This document shows positions 10,866 to 25,050 of a stretch of DNA of 64,000 nucleotides, piece by piece. Position numbers and translations under genes: made by a program. Below the pieces are notes generated by a model, which searched no databases, had not been told where the DNA came from, and saw nothing but the letters and a program-made list of their open reading frames with translations. Numbering within the stretch: position 1 is the first letter of the stretch; each line of letters starts with the position of its first letter. Location: NCBI RefSeq assembly GCF_016808095.1, contig NC_068971.1:28107631-28171630 (forward strand). Direction: 5' to 3'. This DNA is from Vigna angularis (lineage: Eukaryota; Streptophyta; Magnoliopsida; Fabales; Fabaceae).

Positions 10866-11900
10866 TTTTAGCATTTCACTGATGTTGATAAAGATTCATC
10901 TAGCTCAACTCATAAAGGTTCAAGAGAAACTCAATTAAAAATCCAAGATCCTATAGACTTAGAATTTCTAAGGGAGATTTAAGTAGAACTTTAGAAGGTA
11001 ATTGAGAGTTTTGAAACAAAGTTTCCTTTACTTATATAAAAAGGGATTTATGATGTTTCTTTGCGAACCACCACTCATGTTGTCGCGAACCACCATGACT
11101 CCTTCACCAACACACCAACACCACATGTTGCGCTTGAGCCGCCGCCATGGATCCAGCATAGTAAGTTGTGAGCACCTTGCCTGGAAGAAACAAAAGTTTC
11201 ACACCTCCAACGTAGACCATCATCATGCACCACCGCGAGGCTAAGGAAGAAGAAATTGGTTGTGCTAGCGGTTTCACAAAGTGAGGTCAAGGAGATTGGG
11301 ATTTTCATACTAATTGTCAAAGTGAGGTCATGGATTAAAAATTTTCTTAATTAGAATGAGGAGAAATGAAGCAGGATCGTTCGAAAAGAGAGTGGAACAG
11401 AGGTTGATGATCATGAATCAAAACTTGTCACGGCCAAGAACAAAAACAAAGAAGCGAAGTGAAACGAGAACGGTGAAGAAATGAGATTAGGGACAAGGAA
11501 AGAGAAATGTGAAGCAAAGCGAAGAAAAGTGAAGAAGCTTAGAAGAGAGAAAGTGAAGTGCGAAAGGAGAATCAAAACTTCTATACCGATTAGTGACTAA
11601 ATGGTATAGACAAAGTTCTCTAATATTACATTTCTGCCACTGCGCTACTTCTATATCTATTTTAGGTTTAGCTTGTATAGAAAAGCAACTTTTTATTCCT
11701 ATTCTAAGTGTAACCGTATAGACATGTTTATTATTTAATATTACAGTTTTGTCACTGCACCACTTTCTATACTTATTATGAGCACAATCGATATAAAAAA
11801 TTTATCTTATTTATGATACTTCCACAGCACTACTTTTTATACCTGGTGGATTCAACCCGCATGAAAAGTCATTATAAAAAGTATATTATGCATTAATGTA
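10866..11900. other. Non-coding stretch with CTATACC-type repeats
   Basis: No gene recognised. 11580-11880 contains repeated words related to CTATACCGATT, GTATAGAC and CTTCTATA, often in inverted pairs, as seen in subterminal regions of small CACTA-type elements. No clear termini were found. Confidence 0.35.
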
Positions 11901-12059
11901 ATTGGTTTTTTTAAAACAACCCTTTTTATTATTTATAATTTCGTAATGTTTATTAAAAAAAATCAAGTTATTGAGCTACCCTGTGTTCTTCAAATTAGGA
12001 AAGAATTGGAGAAAAAAATATAGTGATCGCTTCAAAAATAGTAAAAAGAAAAATACACA

Positions 12060-12300
12060 AAAACAAAAACTGACCAAGAAAGTAAATTTAAAATTCCTTT
12101 AAATTTCTTTTATGAAGAATTGTTTTCCACTAAGGACCAAGGTGCAGATGCTCCTAAACCAAATTGTTCTAGAATGAAAGATCACCCTACAACCTATAAG
12201 ATAAACCAGATTCTGTTTCACATTTGACATTATTGAGCTTTCGTTCCTTTCTTGAATTTGCATGCTTTAGATCCACGCATTGATTCAGCGAGGAACGATT
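12060..12300 (-). other. Probable 3' untranslated region of LHT copy a
   Basis: Patches of this region match the DNA after the stop of copy b (19900-20122), for example the AAGGTGCAGATGCTCC/AAGGTGTGGATGCTCC block and CGTTCCTTTCTTG. The exact polyadenylation site is not clear. Confidence 0.45.
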
Positions 12301-15300
12301 TTATGAGAAAAATTTGTAGCTCTTGGCACTGATTATAATGGACCTCAATCCTCCAATTGGAGATAGAATCATCAAGAAAAGGCCAAACACAATGCATATC
12401 TGTAATTAGCTAAGCAACATTAATCATAGTTTAAAATGGAATGAATCACAGGAGAATAACTAAAACACACATCAAAATTAGAATCAAACGTACCCAGTTG
12501 CTCCACCAAGACAAGCCGAATCTCTTTGGTTTGTAGATTGAAAGCCACATGACACAAGGCAGCTGAAAAATTACACAAGAAAATCAACATTTAAGATTTT
12601 TGTATCCTTAACGAATCTTGTTCGATTAAATTAATTAATGTAGTTGGCTCACAAAATATGTTGTTGGTGCAAAAGCAAATCCTCCAAAAAATCCTAAAAG
12701 ACCACCAAAGAATGGGAAGATAATACCAACGAACATTGTTAATGCTGAAATCAAACAGAACGATGATATATCAGTTGTAATGAGCCACAAACCAAATTAA
12801 AGGTGAAGCATTTTCTTATAGCCCAAACATCAATCATTAAGAAGTTCTTACTTACCCACATATGTATTGCGTACAATAAAACGAAGCATTCGACTGGGTT
12901 TGAAGTTCAACTTCTTCACCAACACTGTTTCGATCATGTCAAACACTGGCATTGCATAAATCTAACCAACAAAAGAATAAGTTACCCTTGGTGACTTTAA
13001 TTTCAATGGACATTAAGTCAAAACAATTAATGAAACTGAATTTCACCTGATAACTTCCAATAACATGTATGACAACAAACATGTTGGCCATTGCAATAAG
13101 CCATTTTGGTTTCTCTAGACTGATGAGAATGTTGTCTTGAACCCCATTTCCAAACATCCAGTAACCAACAAGGGCAACTGGGAAGTAGCACAGAGCCACA
13201 ACTATGTAAGCAATAACCACTCCTTTCCACATAGGACCCTTGGATGGTCTCTCTGGAGTAGATGGAATTGTTGCTTGGATTTCCAACACCACATTGTGTC
13301 CAGCATAGGCAAAAGCAACATCTCCAAGGCCACTAAGGAAGTTAAACACTCCTTCTGATGTACTTTTAGCTTCGTAACCATATTGTACATCTTCTTGAAC
13401 ACCCTTGTGAGCAGAAGCTGTCCAAGCAATGGTAGAGTAACTGTATGTAATGCAAATATCAAATTTGAAGTTAGTATGTTCTCCTCGTGTTTTCATATGA
13501 AACAATTCAAAAATAAATACACAAGGATGATTAAAATAGTTATATCAATGCAATGAACTAACTATAAGATGGAACAAAGTGGACAAGGATAATAAACAAA
13601 AAAGTAGAATTAAACTGCAAAATAAGAATAAATAAATAAGTTATGAGTTGTACCTCAAGGACATAACTGCTGCAGCCAAAGATACACCAGAAATGGAGTT
13701 GAAGTTAGGCAGGTGAGACAATACAAAGTGAACAGATGCAAAGATCATAATGAAGAAGGTCAACTTGATCTTTTTGCAGCTATCACACACAGTGTCATGG
13801 AATTTCTGCAAGGATTTCCCTCCAGTGACCATATAGACAATGTTCACCCCAATTTCAACCACAAGCTGTTGAGGCACCACAATATAAAGTCCTAGCTTTT
13901 CCCCAAAGGCATACTGCCCTAGTTCATGGTATCTGTCAAAACGTTTGCCAGGAACCATTTCATGCATCTCAACCATTTGCCACAGAGTGTAAAGGGTGAT
14001 GATCCATGACAGAACAAGTACAGTTACCCCAGGACCCCTAAAGAAATCAAAGTCATTCTTATATTAAAAAGCACAACATGTATTATAATTAAAAAATAAT
14101 TTAGTAAAAATGTGATAAAAGCTGGGTTTGAAGGGTATACCATCCTAGCTCAGACATGGCATAGGGGAGACTGAGAACACCAGCCCCAACCATGGCAGTG
14201 ACATTGTGGAAGGCAGAGTACCACCATTTTGCATTCCTTGAAGAAGTAATTGGAAGCCAATCATCAATTGCCTTCTGCCTCTGCAATTCTTCTTCAGTCT
14301 GTTCACCAACAATCACAAACAAATTACAATCAGTAAGCCTAAGAAAAATAAATAAAATTTTCACTCATTGGTATTATTTCGAAATTTTAACTCGATTGTG
14401 GAAATTTCTTTTGGCTTTAAATGTAAAACCCTATTTGGTTATTACCTAATTATGTAAATAACAATATTTTAATGACAATTAAACTTAAATAATAACATTA
14501 AATAATGACATTAATATAATAAATTAAATGTAAAATCCTATTTGACATATATAGTAAAATTTCAAGAACTTAAATAATAACATTAATATAATAAATTTGA
14601 AAATCATTACTGAAGTATATAAAGCTGCACCAAAAAGTCTCTGGAAAAATTATATTGGCCAATAAATTAAAAAGCAAACCTTGTTTTTATGAAGAAGAAC
14701 AGAAGACGCATTATTTTCAGAAAAAAAAACTGAGAACATCATAAAAAAGAACAAATTCGTTATGAAATATTCATCACTAACAAACAGATTTTAATCTGTA
14801 CACATGTTTTTAACCAAAAAGAATTATTTATTATGGAAGACATTTTATATATATGGCCGAAGAGATGTGATAGACATTTTATTATGGTAAACATTTCTTG
14901 ACTACTTTTTTCTGTTTGAAAAGTCTTACGAATTATAAAGGTGACAATAATGCAACGATATATTGCAAAATAAATCTCAATGAAGGGGCACATTTCTACA
15001 CTTTTTACATTCAAAATAGCCCTCGAGAAAATATCTATTCTCTTTAAAAATCAATTAATGGAAAAATTACAAGTTTGCCTTAAAAAAATTAAATAACTCC
15101 AATGTGTTGTTTCAAAGAAAAAAAAACATTTCTGTTTTTAAAATAATTATCCAAACATGAATAAATTGCTAAAGAGTGATTATTTTATTCATAAGAAAAG
15201 TAAACAAACAAATTTGTGTGAAGTAATTAGGAGATTGAATGGGTAAATTACATTTTTTCATGCCATAGAAAAAAAACAAAAAGGAAAATCTTAGCCAGAG

Positions 15301-15395
15301 GCAGATTTAAAAAGAATGACAAAAATAAATTGGGTATGAAAGAGACTTACAGTGTTTTTGAGATAATTATTTTCAACTGGTGTCTGATTTTCCAT
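12301..15395 (-). CDS. LHT1: Lysine/histidine transporter 1-like amino-acid transporter, copy a
   Basis: The predicted protein is a proton-coupled amino-acid permease of the AAAP superfamily (Aa_trans domain). LHT1 proteins import lysine, histidine and many neutral and acidic amino acids across the plasma membrane. Coding exons are 15351-15395, 14141-14298, 13654-14037, 13047-13440, 12856-12961, 12653-12744, 12494-12562 and 12301-12399. All introns are GT-AG and the phases join to 448 residues plus stop, close to the usual LHT length. The N-terminus is short and polar ([12 protein letters not shown]); the conserved [20 protein letters not shown] block follows near residue 40. Later motifs include GYWMFGNG, the [12 protein letters not shown] block at the exon 4-5 junction and a C-terminus ending [11 protein letters not shown]...FFS. 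Around ten or eleven hydrophobic segments are expected. A near-identical copy lies about 8 kb away on the same strand. Confidence 0.95.
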
Positions 15396-15529
15396 GATAA
15401 TAAATACAAAAGCAGAGACTAATGAAAAATCTAACTAACAGCTTCGTAAAATTATCGTGTCGCGATGTTTAAAATGAAGAGAGAAAGCGAGAAACCCAGA
15501 GTTATTGAAGAACCAAGAAAGAGGAACAC

Positions 15530-15539
15530 TTATATATAA
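15530..15539 (-). promoter_or_regulatory. TATA box of LHT copy a
   Basis: On the minus strand CTTATATATAAG lies about 135 bp upstream of the ATG. The DNA between (15396-15510) resembles the 5' leader of copy b, including a shared GAAACYCAGAGTT block, which supports it as transcribed leader. Confidence 0.6.
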
Positions 15540-15540
15540 G

Positions 15541-17683
15541 CTAACTTTTTCTTATTCTTTTTTTTCTCCTTACTTGGTTATTTTTTTCCAAAGAAAAAAC
15601 GTTTTATTTATGGAAGAAAAAAAGGTATTTATTATATTACTATTATTGAGAATTTGGTGAGAGGAGACTTTTATTTTCATGAACGCCCTCATGAACATTG
15701 AAAATTATGATTCATATAGATAATGATTCTTAGAATTCTTACTTTAATGTTGAGAATCATGAATCTTGATGAGTGTGATATTTGTAAAGGACAGAATCTT
15801 ATTGTAGTTTAAAAATAGAGTTGAAAAATATTTTTATAAGTTCTTTTTTTTAGAAATCAAAAGAACTATTATTTTTACTCAACAATTTAATTCATTGCGA
15901 TATTAAATAATTTAATAAAATAACTTCTTTTAAGTAAAACTTTTATTCTGATTCAGAAAATATAGTTTTCCCATCTTTCAGAATAAATAATTCCAATAAT
16001 GTTGTTTAATGTTAGTGTTGATTTTTATAGGGTAAATTAAACAACCTCTGAAAAACAAAAAATTGTAATCTTACCCTTAAGGAATGGCAATCGTATTAAT
16101 ATCAGGAGTTTTAATCATTATTAATGGTTTTGGACATATCTAATTACAAATAAATGGTGTTCCTTACTTTTTAAAAACCAAAGACTTCTATGTTTAGTTT
16201 GTAAAATGATATTTTTTAATATTTTTATTTTTAATGTACTAATATTTATTAGTTAGAATAATTTTATTGTTTTAAAAATTATAAAAATAGTTTTTTTTTT
16301 TATCTTGACTAGGGTTATCTCGTACTCTTACTTATCTCCAAATGAAAAGAGGAAATCACAGTTACGAAATTTTTAAGAGAAATTTTGTAGTTTGATGAAC
16401 TTTAATTGAAATATTGTTACGAATATGTGAAAGTTGGATTGCTAAGCTGTAATATTTTAATCATTTTTCAAAACATGGTTATGTTTTCCCAAGAATGAAA
16501 TAAAAAATATGAGCTTGTTCATTCAGACGTTTCTCATACACAAGTTGAAAGTAAAACTAAATAGGAAGGAAGTGAATCCTTTTTATGCATGAATAGGAAA
16601 AGAATCTTGATTAATTATGACTTTCATACCAATGTTACAATATATTTAATAATATATTTAATAGTTATTCTAACATGATAACTATTACATTTTTATGTTA
16701 GTAAATAACATTAAAATTTATTTAAGACTTTCTTTTTATGTGTTATCTAAAATTTTATCGTCGTATAGAAATTACTTAAATTTTATCATTAATATGACTA
16801 AAATGTTATTTTTTGGATAAAATATTTTATAAATAATGTATTATAATATTTACAAAAAATATTATTTAAATTTTAATAATATTGAAGACAATATATGGTT
16901 ACAATACTATAAGGTTTTTAAACACTTTTTTTACATACATGTGTGACTCACAAACCTTAGTTCTTTCTACATTGAAATGTTTTTTTTATATATGAACACT
17001 ATTAAACCCTTTTAGTATTTTTCAAATACTTCATTTAATTCATATAAATCAATTTAACTAATATTGAACTGATTAATTGTTCAAACTTTGATACAATCTT
17101 TGGATAACATGGTTTTCATATTGTTTGGTTGTTTGAATATATAGTTTGATTTATTTTATTCTTTTGGAATTTTTCTTTTAATATCTAATTTTGTTTTCAA
17201 ATTATCGTTTTTGGTTTCCCTATCCCTAAACTCTTAATTTTAATTTGTACGAAAAAATTGAAAAGAATGAATATAGTTCAATATGTACCATTTGATAATG
17301 GACCTAAGTTGAGTTTCATATTACAAAATTTAGAGAATCGTTAGTATTTTTGGTTTCACAATAATGGTGGAAATCAATATGGCATCCCAAGCATGAATTC
17401 AGGGCTAAGCATATTCAATATATGTCTATTATTCATGACTTAAGTAATTTATTATTAGGCACTTATAACAAAGTAGTTGGTTCTTAGTTTTCTTAATAGA
17501 ATTGTATGCTCTTGGTTTTGAGCATCTAATGCTATATATGATTGTTGTTTTAAAAGTCATATATGTTTCATCTTCATCTTCATCTTGCACTTCCATCCAT
17601 CAATCAAAATACTACATTGAGGGTTATTAAAGAAGTTCAAGATGGATGGTTGCAAAGAATCTTGAATTCCAATAGTCACAAAC
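15541..17683. other. AT-rich intergenic DNA
   Basis: No gene recognised between the copy-a promoter and a copia relic. Mostly AT-rich sequence without repeats worth noting. Confidence 0.5.
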
Positions 17684-18404
17684 TGCTACTTAGATAAAGA
17701 TGAAGATGGTAAAGATGTAGATCAAACAATGTACTGAGATATGATTGGATCACTGTTATATCTAGCTCATAATCGCTTGATATAATGCATAGTGTGTGTG
17801 TGTTTGTGCAAGATTTTAGTCGTGTTTAATCAATCACACCTTACTATTGTAAAAGGGATAATGAAGTACTTAAAAGCAACTAAAACACTTGGTTTATGGT
17901 ATTGAAGAGGTGCAAACATATCAGTTGTGGGGTATAGTGATTCATACTTTTGGAGGTTGTAAAGTTGACAAAAAGAGCACTAGTGGCACATGTTACTTAC
18001 TTGGTTGTTCAATAGTCTTATGGCATTCTAAGAAACAAGCATGTGTAGCACTATCCACTATTGAAGCTAAGTACATTACAACTGGTAGTTGTTATGCTTA
18101 ATCAATATGGATAAAAAGTTAATTAGAAGACTGTAGCATCAATCTAGAACAAATTCCCCTTAAGTGTGATAATACTAGTGTGATAAACTTAACAAAAAAA
18201 AAATCTAATTTTGCACTTCAAACTAAGCGCATACAAATAAGACATCATTTCATAAGAGATCATGTAGCAAAAGGAGAATGTAAAATTGAATATGTGTATA
18301 CAATCCATGACCTAGGAGACATTTTCACTAAATCACTACTTAAGGATGGATTCTTCACCATTAGAAATGAATTAGGCATCTTAGATGTGCATCCTAAAAG
18401 GTAG
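17684..18404 (+). pseudogene. Ty1/copia RNase H fragment
   Basis: The frame begins LDKDEDGKDVDQTMY, a stop, DMIGSLLYLA, then decays through a CARF block and resumes with GCKVDKKSTSGTCYLLGCS, KKQACVALSTIEAKYI, IRHHFIRDHVAKGECKIEY and DIFTKSLLKDGFFTIRNELG. These are the consecutive motifs from the end of copia reverse transcriptase through RNase H to the polyprotein C-terminus. It has several stops, one at the expected Gln after the SCYA motif, and ends with a stop at 18402-18404. It is a dead relic lying between the two LHT copies. Confidence 0.9.
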
Positions 18405-19899
18405 AAATAATATTGCTTTGTATATATTAATTGATTCCCTAATCAATTAATGTCTTAACATATGTCAAAATATTTCTAAGGAATGTACTATGTTTTAATC
18501 GATTTGACAACTTATTTTGTTGATTAAAAACCTTTAGAGCACTAAAGTGCATTTATTCCTTTTGTTTTAATCGATTATCGTCACATTTGTCTTACATTTT
18601 TTAAACTTTAACAAAGATAGTTATACAAATTTAAAATTTAATTGTCCTAACATTTAATAACCCTAACCTATCTTACATCATCTCTAACATCCATTCAAAC
18701 CCTAATCTTCTCTATCTCAAACACTGACATCAATGGTTTCTTCATCCTCAAAATAAAAAAAGGTTTAAACGTGTTGCAAAGAAGAGTAGAGCAGCAAACA
18801 TTGATGGATGGATAAGTGATGATGAAGCCTAAACCAATTTTGTTTGCTATTGGCGTTAAAGTGATGGCATATCCCTTAGCCATGGTCAAGCATCTATAAG
18901 AAGAGTTGAAGTCATCTATGAAGATGGTCTAAACTCGACCTTTTGGACCATGTATTTCAGCCAAGTAGTGTAGGTTTGTTTAAGGCTTGAATTAAGGTCT
19001 CATTATTAAAGGGTTTTTCCTTAAGCTACACATCCAAACCATGTGGAAAGTTGTACCATGTGCCATACTTCCATTGGTAAGGATTTAGCTTTAGTAGTGG
19101 TCACATGACACTCTAGGAATGGAAATGATTTTGCTTTATGAGTGGCCACATGTCCTTCTATCATTGAAGAGGATTTGTGGACACTTGTCCACTCCTTAAA
19201 AGGCCTCATTTTTAGCCAATGAGTACAAAGGTGAGAGGTCATGCTTTTAGAGTTTTCTGGAGACACTTTTGCCAATATACAGAGGTGTCTCCTCTCTTGT
19301 AATCATCTTTGATGTTGAGTAATGTTATGCTACCCATTTTTTGTCATACTACTCATCTTAGATCAAGACTAAAACAACCCATGAAGCCTCTCTAGTTACC
19401 TTCCTGCTTGAGTTAGCTTAACCTCTCTTAAAGTCACCAAACACTACACCACCATCACCATATCTCCTATAAGCCATGGGCTTCTACCTCATCCACACCT
19501 TAGCTCATCATCCTTAATCATTTACCACCACATTTTTGCACCATCCTTCCAAGGAAACACCCATCTATACACATCTTCTAACGTTGGTCCAATCTAGCAT
19601 AAGGAGATTGTTATCAGAAATTTTTTGAAAAATTATGGTAATGCCAATAACATATTTTTCTTTTTAAAAAAGTTACTTATTTATTCAATATACTTTATAT
19701 TAACTAAATCCAATAAATTAACGGATTGTTTTAACTGTTTTTGGTACATTAAATTTTTTTGTTTTTTTTAAATTAACATTTAACAAAAATATTGACCAAA
19801 CAAACAACCAAGTCACTAGGTGTTCTTATATGAATTCATCGTAACCAGATAAAAAGAAAACAATTTTTAAAAACTGAGGAAAGATTTACATTCATGAAG
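18405..19899. other. Intergenic DNA, possibly old LTR sequence
   Basis: No gene recognised. The position after a copia polyprotein end, the AATCGATT/AATCAATTAA words at 18430-18580 and the purine-rich AAGGAGATTG at 19600-19609 suggest degraded retroelement sequence, but no LTR ends could be fixed. Confidence 0.35.
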
Positions 19900-20122
19900 T
19901 AAAAACTAACAAAGAAAATACATACAAAATTCCCTTTTTGATTTCACTCATGAATATCTTTCCACCAATACACAAGGTGTGGATGCTCCACAACCAACAT
20001 ATTCAAGATATAACGATCACAACAACCTAAGATAAACAAGATTCTAATACCCAATTCACCTTTCATTCCTTTCTTGTGTTTTCACGCTTCATAATCCCAT
20101 CATTAATTAACGAGGAATGTGT
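19900..20122 (-). other. Probable 3' untranslated region of LHT copy b
   Basis: Similar in patches to the region after the stop of copy a. No single polyadenylation signal stands out. Confidence 0.4.
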
Positions 20123-23100
20123 TTATGAGTAGAAGTGGTAGTTCTTGGCATCAATTATAATTGACCTCAATCCTCCAATTGGTGATAAAATCATCAACAT
20201 TAGGCCAAGCACAATGCAGATCTGTTATGAATGGAGCAAGATTAATCTGAGCTTAAAATGAAATAGTTTTAAGGAGAATAATTGAAACAAAATTGAAAAT
20301 CAAACATACCCAGTTGGTCAACCAAGACAAGCTGAATCTCCTTGGTTTGTAGATTGCAAGCCACATGATACAAGGGAGCTGAAAAATAAGCAACAAAATG
20401 AAGAATTAATATTTTGTTTATCCCTAATGACTCTTAGTGGATTAAATTCACTAATTAAGGCTTACGAAGTATGTTGTAGGTGCAAAAGCAAATCCTCCGA
20501 AAAATCCTAGGAGACCACCAAAGAATGGGAAGGTAATAGCAACGAACATTGTGAATGCTGAAAATATAGAGAATCATACGTCAATTGCACTGAGCCAAAA
20601 CCAAATTAGAAGTTAAATATTTGCTTATACCAAAACATTAATAAGTAGAAAGTATTACTTACCCACGTATAAATTGCGTACAATAAAGCGAAGCACTATA
20701 CTAGGTTTGAAGTTCAACTTCTTCACCAACAAAGTTTCGATCATGTCAAACACTGGCATTGCATAAATCTAACCAACAAAAGCATTAGTTACCCTCGGTG
20801 ACTTTAATTTTGAACCAAAAAGAAAGGTGATTTTATAAAGAAAAGAGTTTTAGACAAGAATAAGAGAAACTCAATCTCACCTGATAACTTCCAATAACAT
20901 GTATGACAACAAACATGTTAGCCGTTGCAATAAGCCATTTTGGTTTCTCTAGACTCATGAGAATGTTGTCTTGAACCCCATTTCCAAACATCCAGTAACC
21001 AACAAGGGCAACTGGGAAGTAGCACAGAGCCACAACTATGTAAGCAACAATCACTCCTTTCCACATAGGACCCTTGGATGGTTTCTCTGGAGTAGATGGA
21101 ATTGTTGCTTGGATTTCCAACACCACATTGTGTCCAGCGTAGGCAAAAGCAACATCACCAAGGGCACTAAAGAAATTAAACACTGTTCCCACTGTACTCT
21201 TAGCTTTGTAACCATATTGTACATCTTCTTGAACACCCTTGTTAGCAGAAGCTGTCCAAGCAATGGTAGAGTAACTGTATGTAATGCAAATATCAAATTT
21301 TAAGTTAGTATGTTCTCCTCGTGTTTTCATATGAAACAATTCAAGAATAAATACACAAGGATGATAAAAATAGTTATATCAATGCAATGAACTAACTATA
21401 AGATGGTAAAAAGTGGATAAGGATAATAAACAAAAAAGTAGAATTAAACTGCAAAATAAAAATAAATAAATAAGTTATGAGTTGTACCTCAAGGACATAA
21501 CTGCTGCTGCCAAAGATACACCAGAAATGGAGTTGAAGTTAGGCAGGTGAGACAATACAAAGTGAACAGATGCAAAGATCATAATGAAGAAGGTCAACTT
21601 GATCTTTTTGCAGCTATCACACACAGTGTCATGGAATTTCTGCAAGGATTTCCCTCCAGTGACCATATAGACAATGTTCACCCCAATTTCAACCACAAGC
21701 TGTTGAGGCACCACAATATAAAGTCCTAGCTTTTCCCCAAAGGCATACTGCCCTAGTTCATGGTATCTGTCAAAACGTTTGCCAGGAACCATTTCATGCA
21801 TCTCAACCATTTGCCACAGAGTGTAAAGGGTGATGATCCATGACAGAACAAGCACAGTTACACCAGGACCCCTAAAGAAATCAAAGTCATTCTTATATTA
21901 AAAAGCACAACATGTATTATAATTAATAGATAATTTAGTAAAAATGTGATAAAAGTTGGGTTTGAAGGGTATACCATCCTAGCTCAGACATGGCATAGGG
22001 GAGACTGAGAACACCAGCCCCAACCATGGCAGTGACATTGTGGAAGGCAGAGTACCACCATTTTGCATTCCTTGAAGAAGTAATTGGAAGCCAATCATCA
22101 ATTGCCTTCTGCCTCTGCAATTCTTCTTCAGTCTGTTCACCCAACAATCACAAACAAATTACAATAAGTAAGCCTAGAAAAATAAATAAAATTTTTACAA
22201 CGAATGAAGAAGAAAATATAACAGAGGGATTATAAGGACCATTTAGTGATAAAATTAAAAAAGAGAATAGAAGAAGTTATAGGTTAATTTCCTCCTCTGA
22301 CAATTTAAATAGATAAAATTGGTTTATTAAATTTAAATAAAATGATGAAAGAAATCATGAACAAAAACCAACCACTGTAACATTGCCTATAAAAAAACTT
22401 GGGTGTTAAGTTGGTTTGGTCTTATAACATTGCCTATAACATTGCCTATAAAAAACCTTGGTTTGGTCTTATACGGGAGGGGCCATTTTGATTTGGGTGA
22501 TAAGTGCTCCTTCTTATACGGGAGGGGCCATTTTGATTTGGGTGATAAGTGCTACTACACTCTCCACTATTTTTTTTTATTCCAAAATACTCTACACCTC
22601 TCCACTATTTTTTTTTATTCCAAAATACTCTACACCTCCCCACTATTTTCTTTTATTCCAAAAATATCTTACACCTTTCCCACTATATTCAACAATCTTT
22701 CTCTTTCTCTCTCCACATTAATGGAGTATTCACATAGTTCAGATTTAAACTTGTGATATATTGCAAAATTTTATTTACATTTTTTCTTAAATAAGTTTGA
22801 TTCAATCTTATTTTCACTGTTCAATATATTTTTTTTCTTCAAATTACTTAATAAATAGTAAAATTTTGTTCTAAATTTCTAGAAAAATGTTTATATATAT
22901 GTGTGTTTTTTTACATTTAATATCTATAATTTTTAACATTATATTATGTTTTAACTTACTAACATATTTGACTCAAATAACTTGAATAAAGTATTTAATT
23001 TATTAGATAAATAATATAAAAGTATTATTAAATACTTAAAATATAAAAGAAAAATTATTTGTTAAAGATTTAGAATTTATTTAGTTCTTTCGTCATTATA

Positions 23101-25003
23101 AAGTTAGTATATAATAATAATAATATATTATTTAATATTAATATTATTATGTTTATTATTTTATATTTGCATCTAACTTTTAAATTTATAAAATGAAAGT
23201 AGTAGAAATACTAATATTAAAGTTTCCTCTGAATTTTATATTTTATAATATATCACAAGTTTAAATCTAAGTTATATGAATGCTTCATTAATGTAAAGAG
23301 AAAAAGAGAAAAATTGTTGAGGATAGTAAAAAAATATAAATTATTTTTGGAATAAAAAAATGTAAAAAAATGTAAAATATTTTTAAAATAAAAAAAATAG
23401 TGAAAAAGTGCAGAAGCACTTCGGATGAATGAAGAAGAAAGCAACACCCTTTGATTTTGATGGGCTATTAAGTTATGGCCCAATACAACTGTGGAATAAA
23501 TTGTCCTAATTTCTTGGAAAATGTTGTTTAAGGGTTGTCATTGTACAATCCCGAAGCGGTGGTCATTATCTTATGCTAACTTGTGGGCACCAAATATCAC
23601 TTTGACTGTAACCATTGGTATGATTGTGAATTTTTTACTAGATTCTGGATATTTGTTTTGCCTTTTTTAATTGTGAAATCCTATTTGGGTATTGCCTAAT
23701 TATGTACTAAGATGAAAGTAAGAATATTTTAACGACAATTAAACTAATATATTTGGCAGGTATGAAGCTTTCGAAATAATAATAATAAATAAATAATTTA
23801 AAAATATTTGTGAAGTATGAAGCTGCAGCTAGGAGTCCCTCCAAATTTATTTTAAAAAGAAATAAAAGTTGAGAAAATAAATAGAGAAAAAACTCGTTTT
23901 AAAACAATCATCATGAACAAACAAATTGCAATTTTCACACAGATACTTTTCACCCAATATTTTTTCTTACCGTAGATTTTATATGTCTCAAGGATGTCAC
24001 AGAAATAATTGATGCAACCTTGTTCGTAAGCATATCTTGAATACTTTCAACAAATACATACATAAGGCAACATGTATAAAATATATATATGACAATAGCT
24101 TTCGGGAGAACTGTAAAAAGAACTAAGGTGAATAAGCAATTTTATGAATACATCAAAATTAAAAGTATTTACTTTTTAATTTGTAAAAATATTATATAAA
24201 TGTTTATATATTCTTATTATTGTTACTTATAAAAATTTAATTTCTAAAAAAATATTATTTTTCTATTAATTTATTAATAGATATCCTTAGTATAGATAAG
24301 GTCAAACTAAGTCAGTAAATCAAATGAGTTGACTAAGTATATCTCCTTAATAATATGAAAAAAAATAAAGTAAACATTCTTATTTTCTGTGATTGGTAAT
24401 TCTGTCTCAAGTCCCGTTGACTCTTAAATCTCAAATAAAATATATTTGTTTTCTTAAGCTGTCATCATACTCAGAACATCAAACAAGTAAAACAAAATAA
24501 AATAAAAAGATTGCTCCAATCAAGCTCAACGTAAGTAACACGCTGCTTCAGTCAGTTGGATCTTATCATCTTGCAACATGTTATTTTGAATAAATTGGGG
24601 GTTTTTACTATTGTAAAAATTAAGTGAGAACAACTTCGTATGCCCTTTATATCCATTATTCTACGTGAGAAATGGAAAATATTTCGAAAAAATGCCAATA
24701 TTCGTGGTGCACTTGTTTATTTAAAAATAATATTAAATTTAATAAGTTAGAAATATTTAAAAAATGTGCCACAAGATTATTTTAAAATATTAGTCAATTT
24801 ATGTATCGCGGGAGCCCATTTATTCAATTCATTAAATGGATTCTCTGAAGAAAATTATTTGTTCGACCTATTGGCAGACCTAAAGACAGTGGATTTGAAG
24901 AGGCACTTTGAGTTGACTTAAGCTAATAAGAGGATGAATTATAAAATAGAAATTAAATGTTTTAACATATTAAATATTTTACAAAATTTTAAGCAATGTA
25001 AAA

Positions 25004-25050
<47 letters not shown>

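Noticed and set aside
20971..21303. A 110-codon plus-strand ORF
   Set aside because: It is antisense to LHT copy-b exon 4; a corresponding antisense frame exists in copy a.
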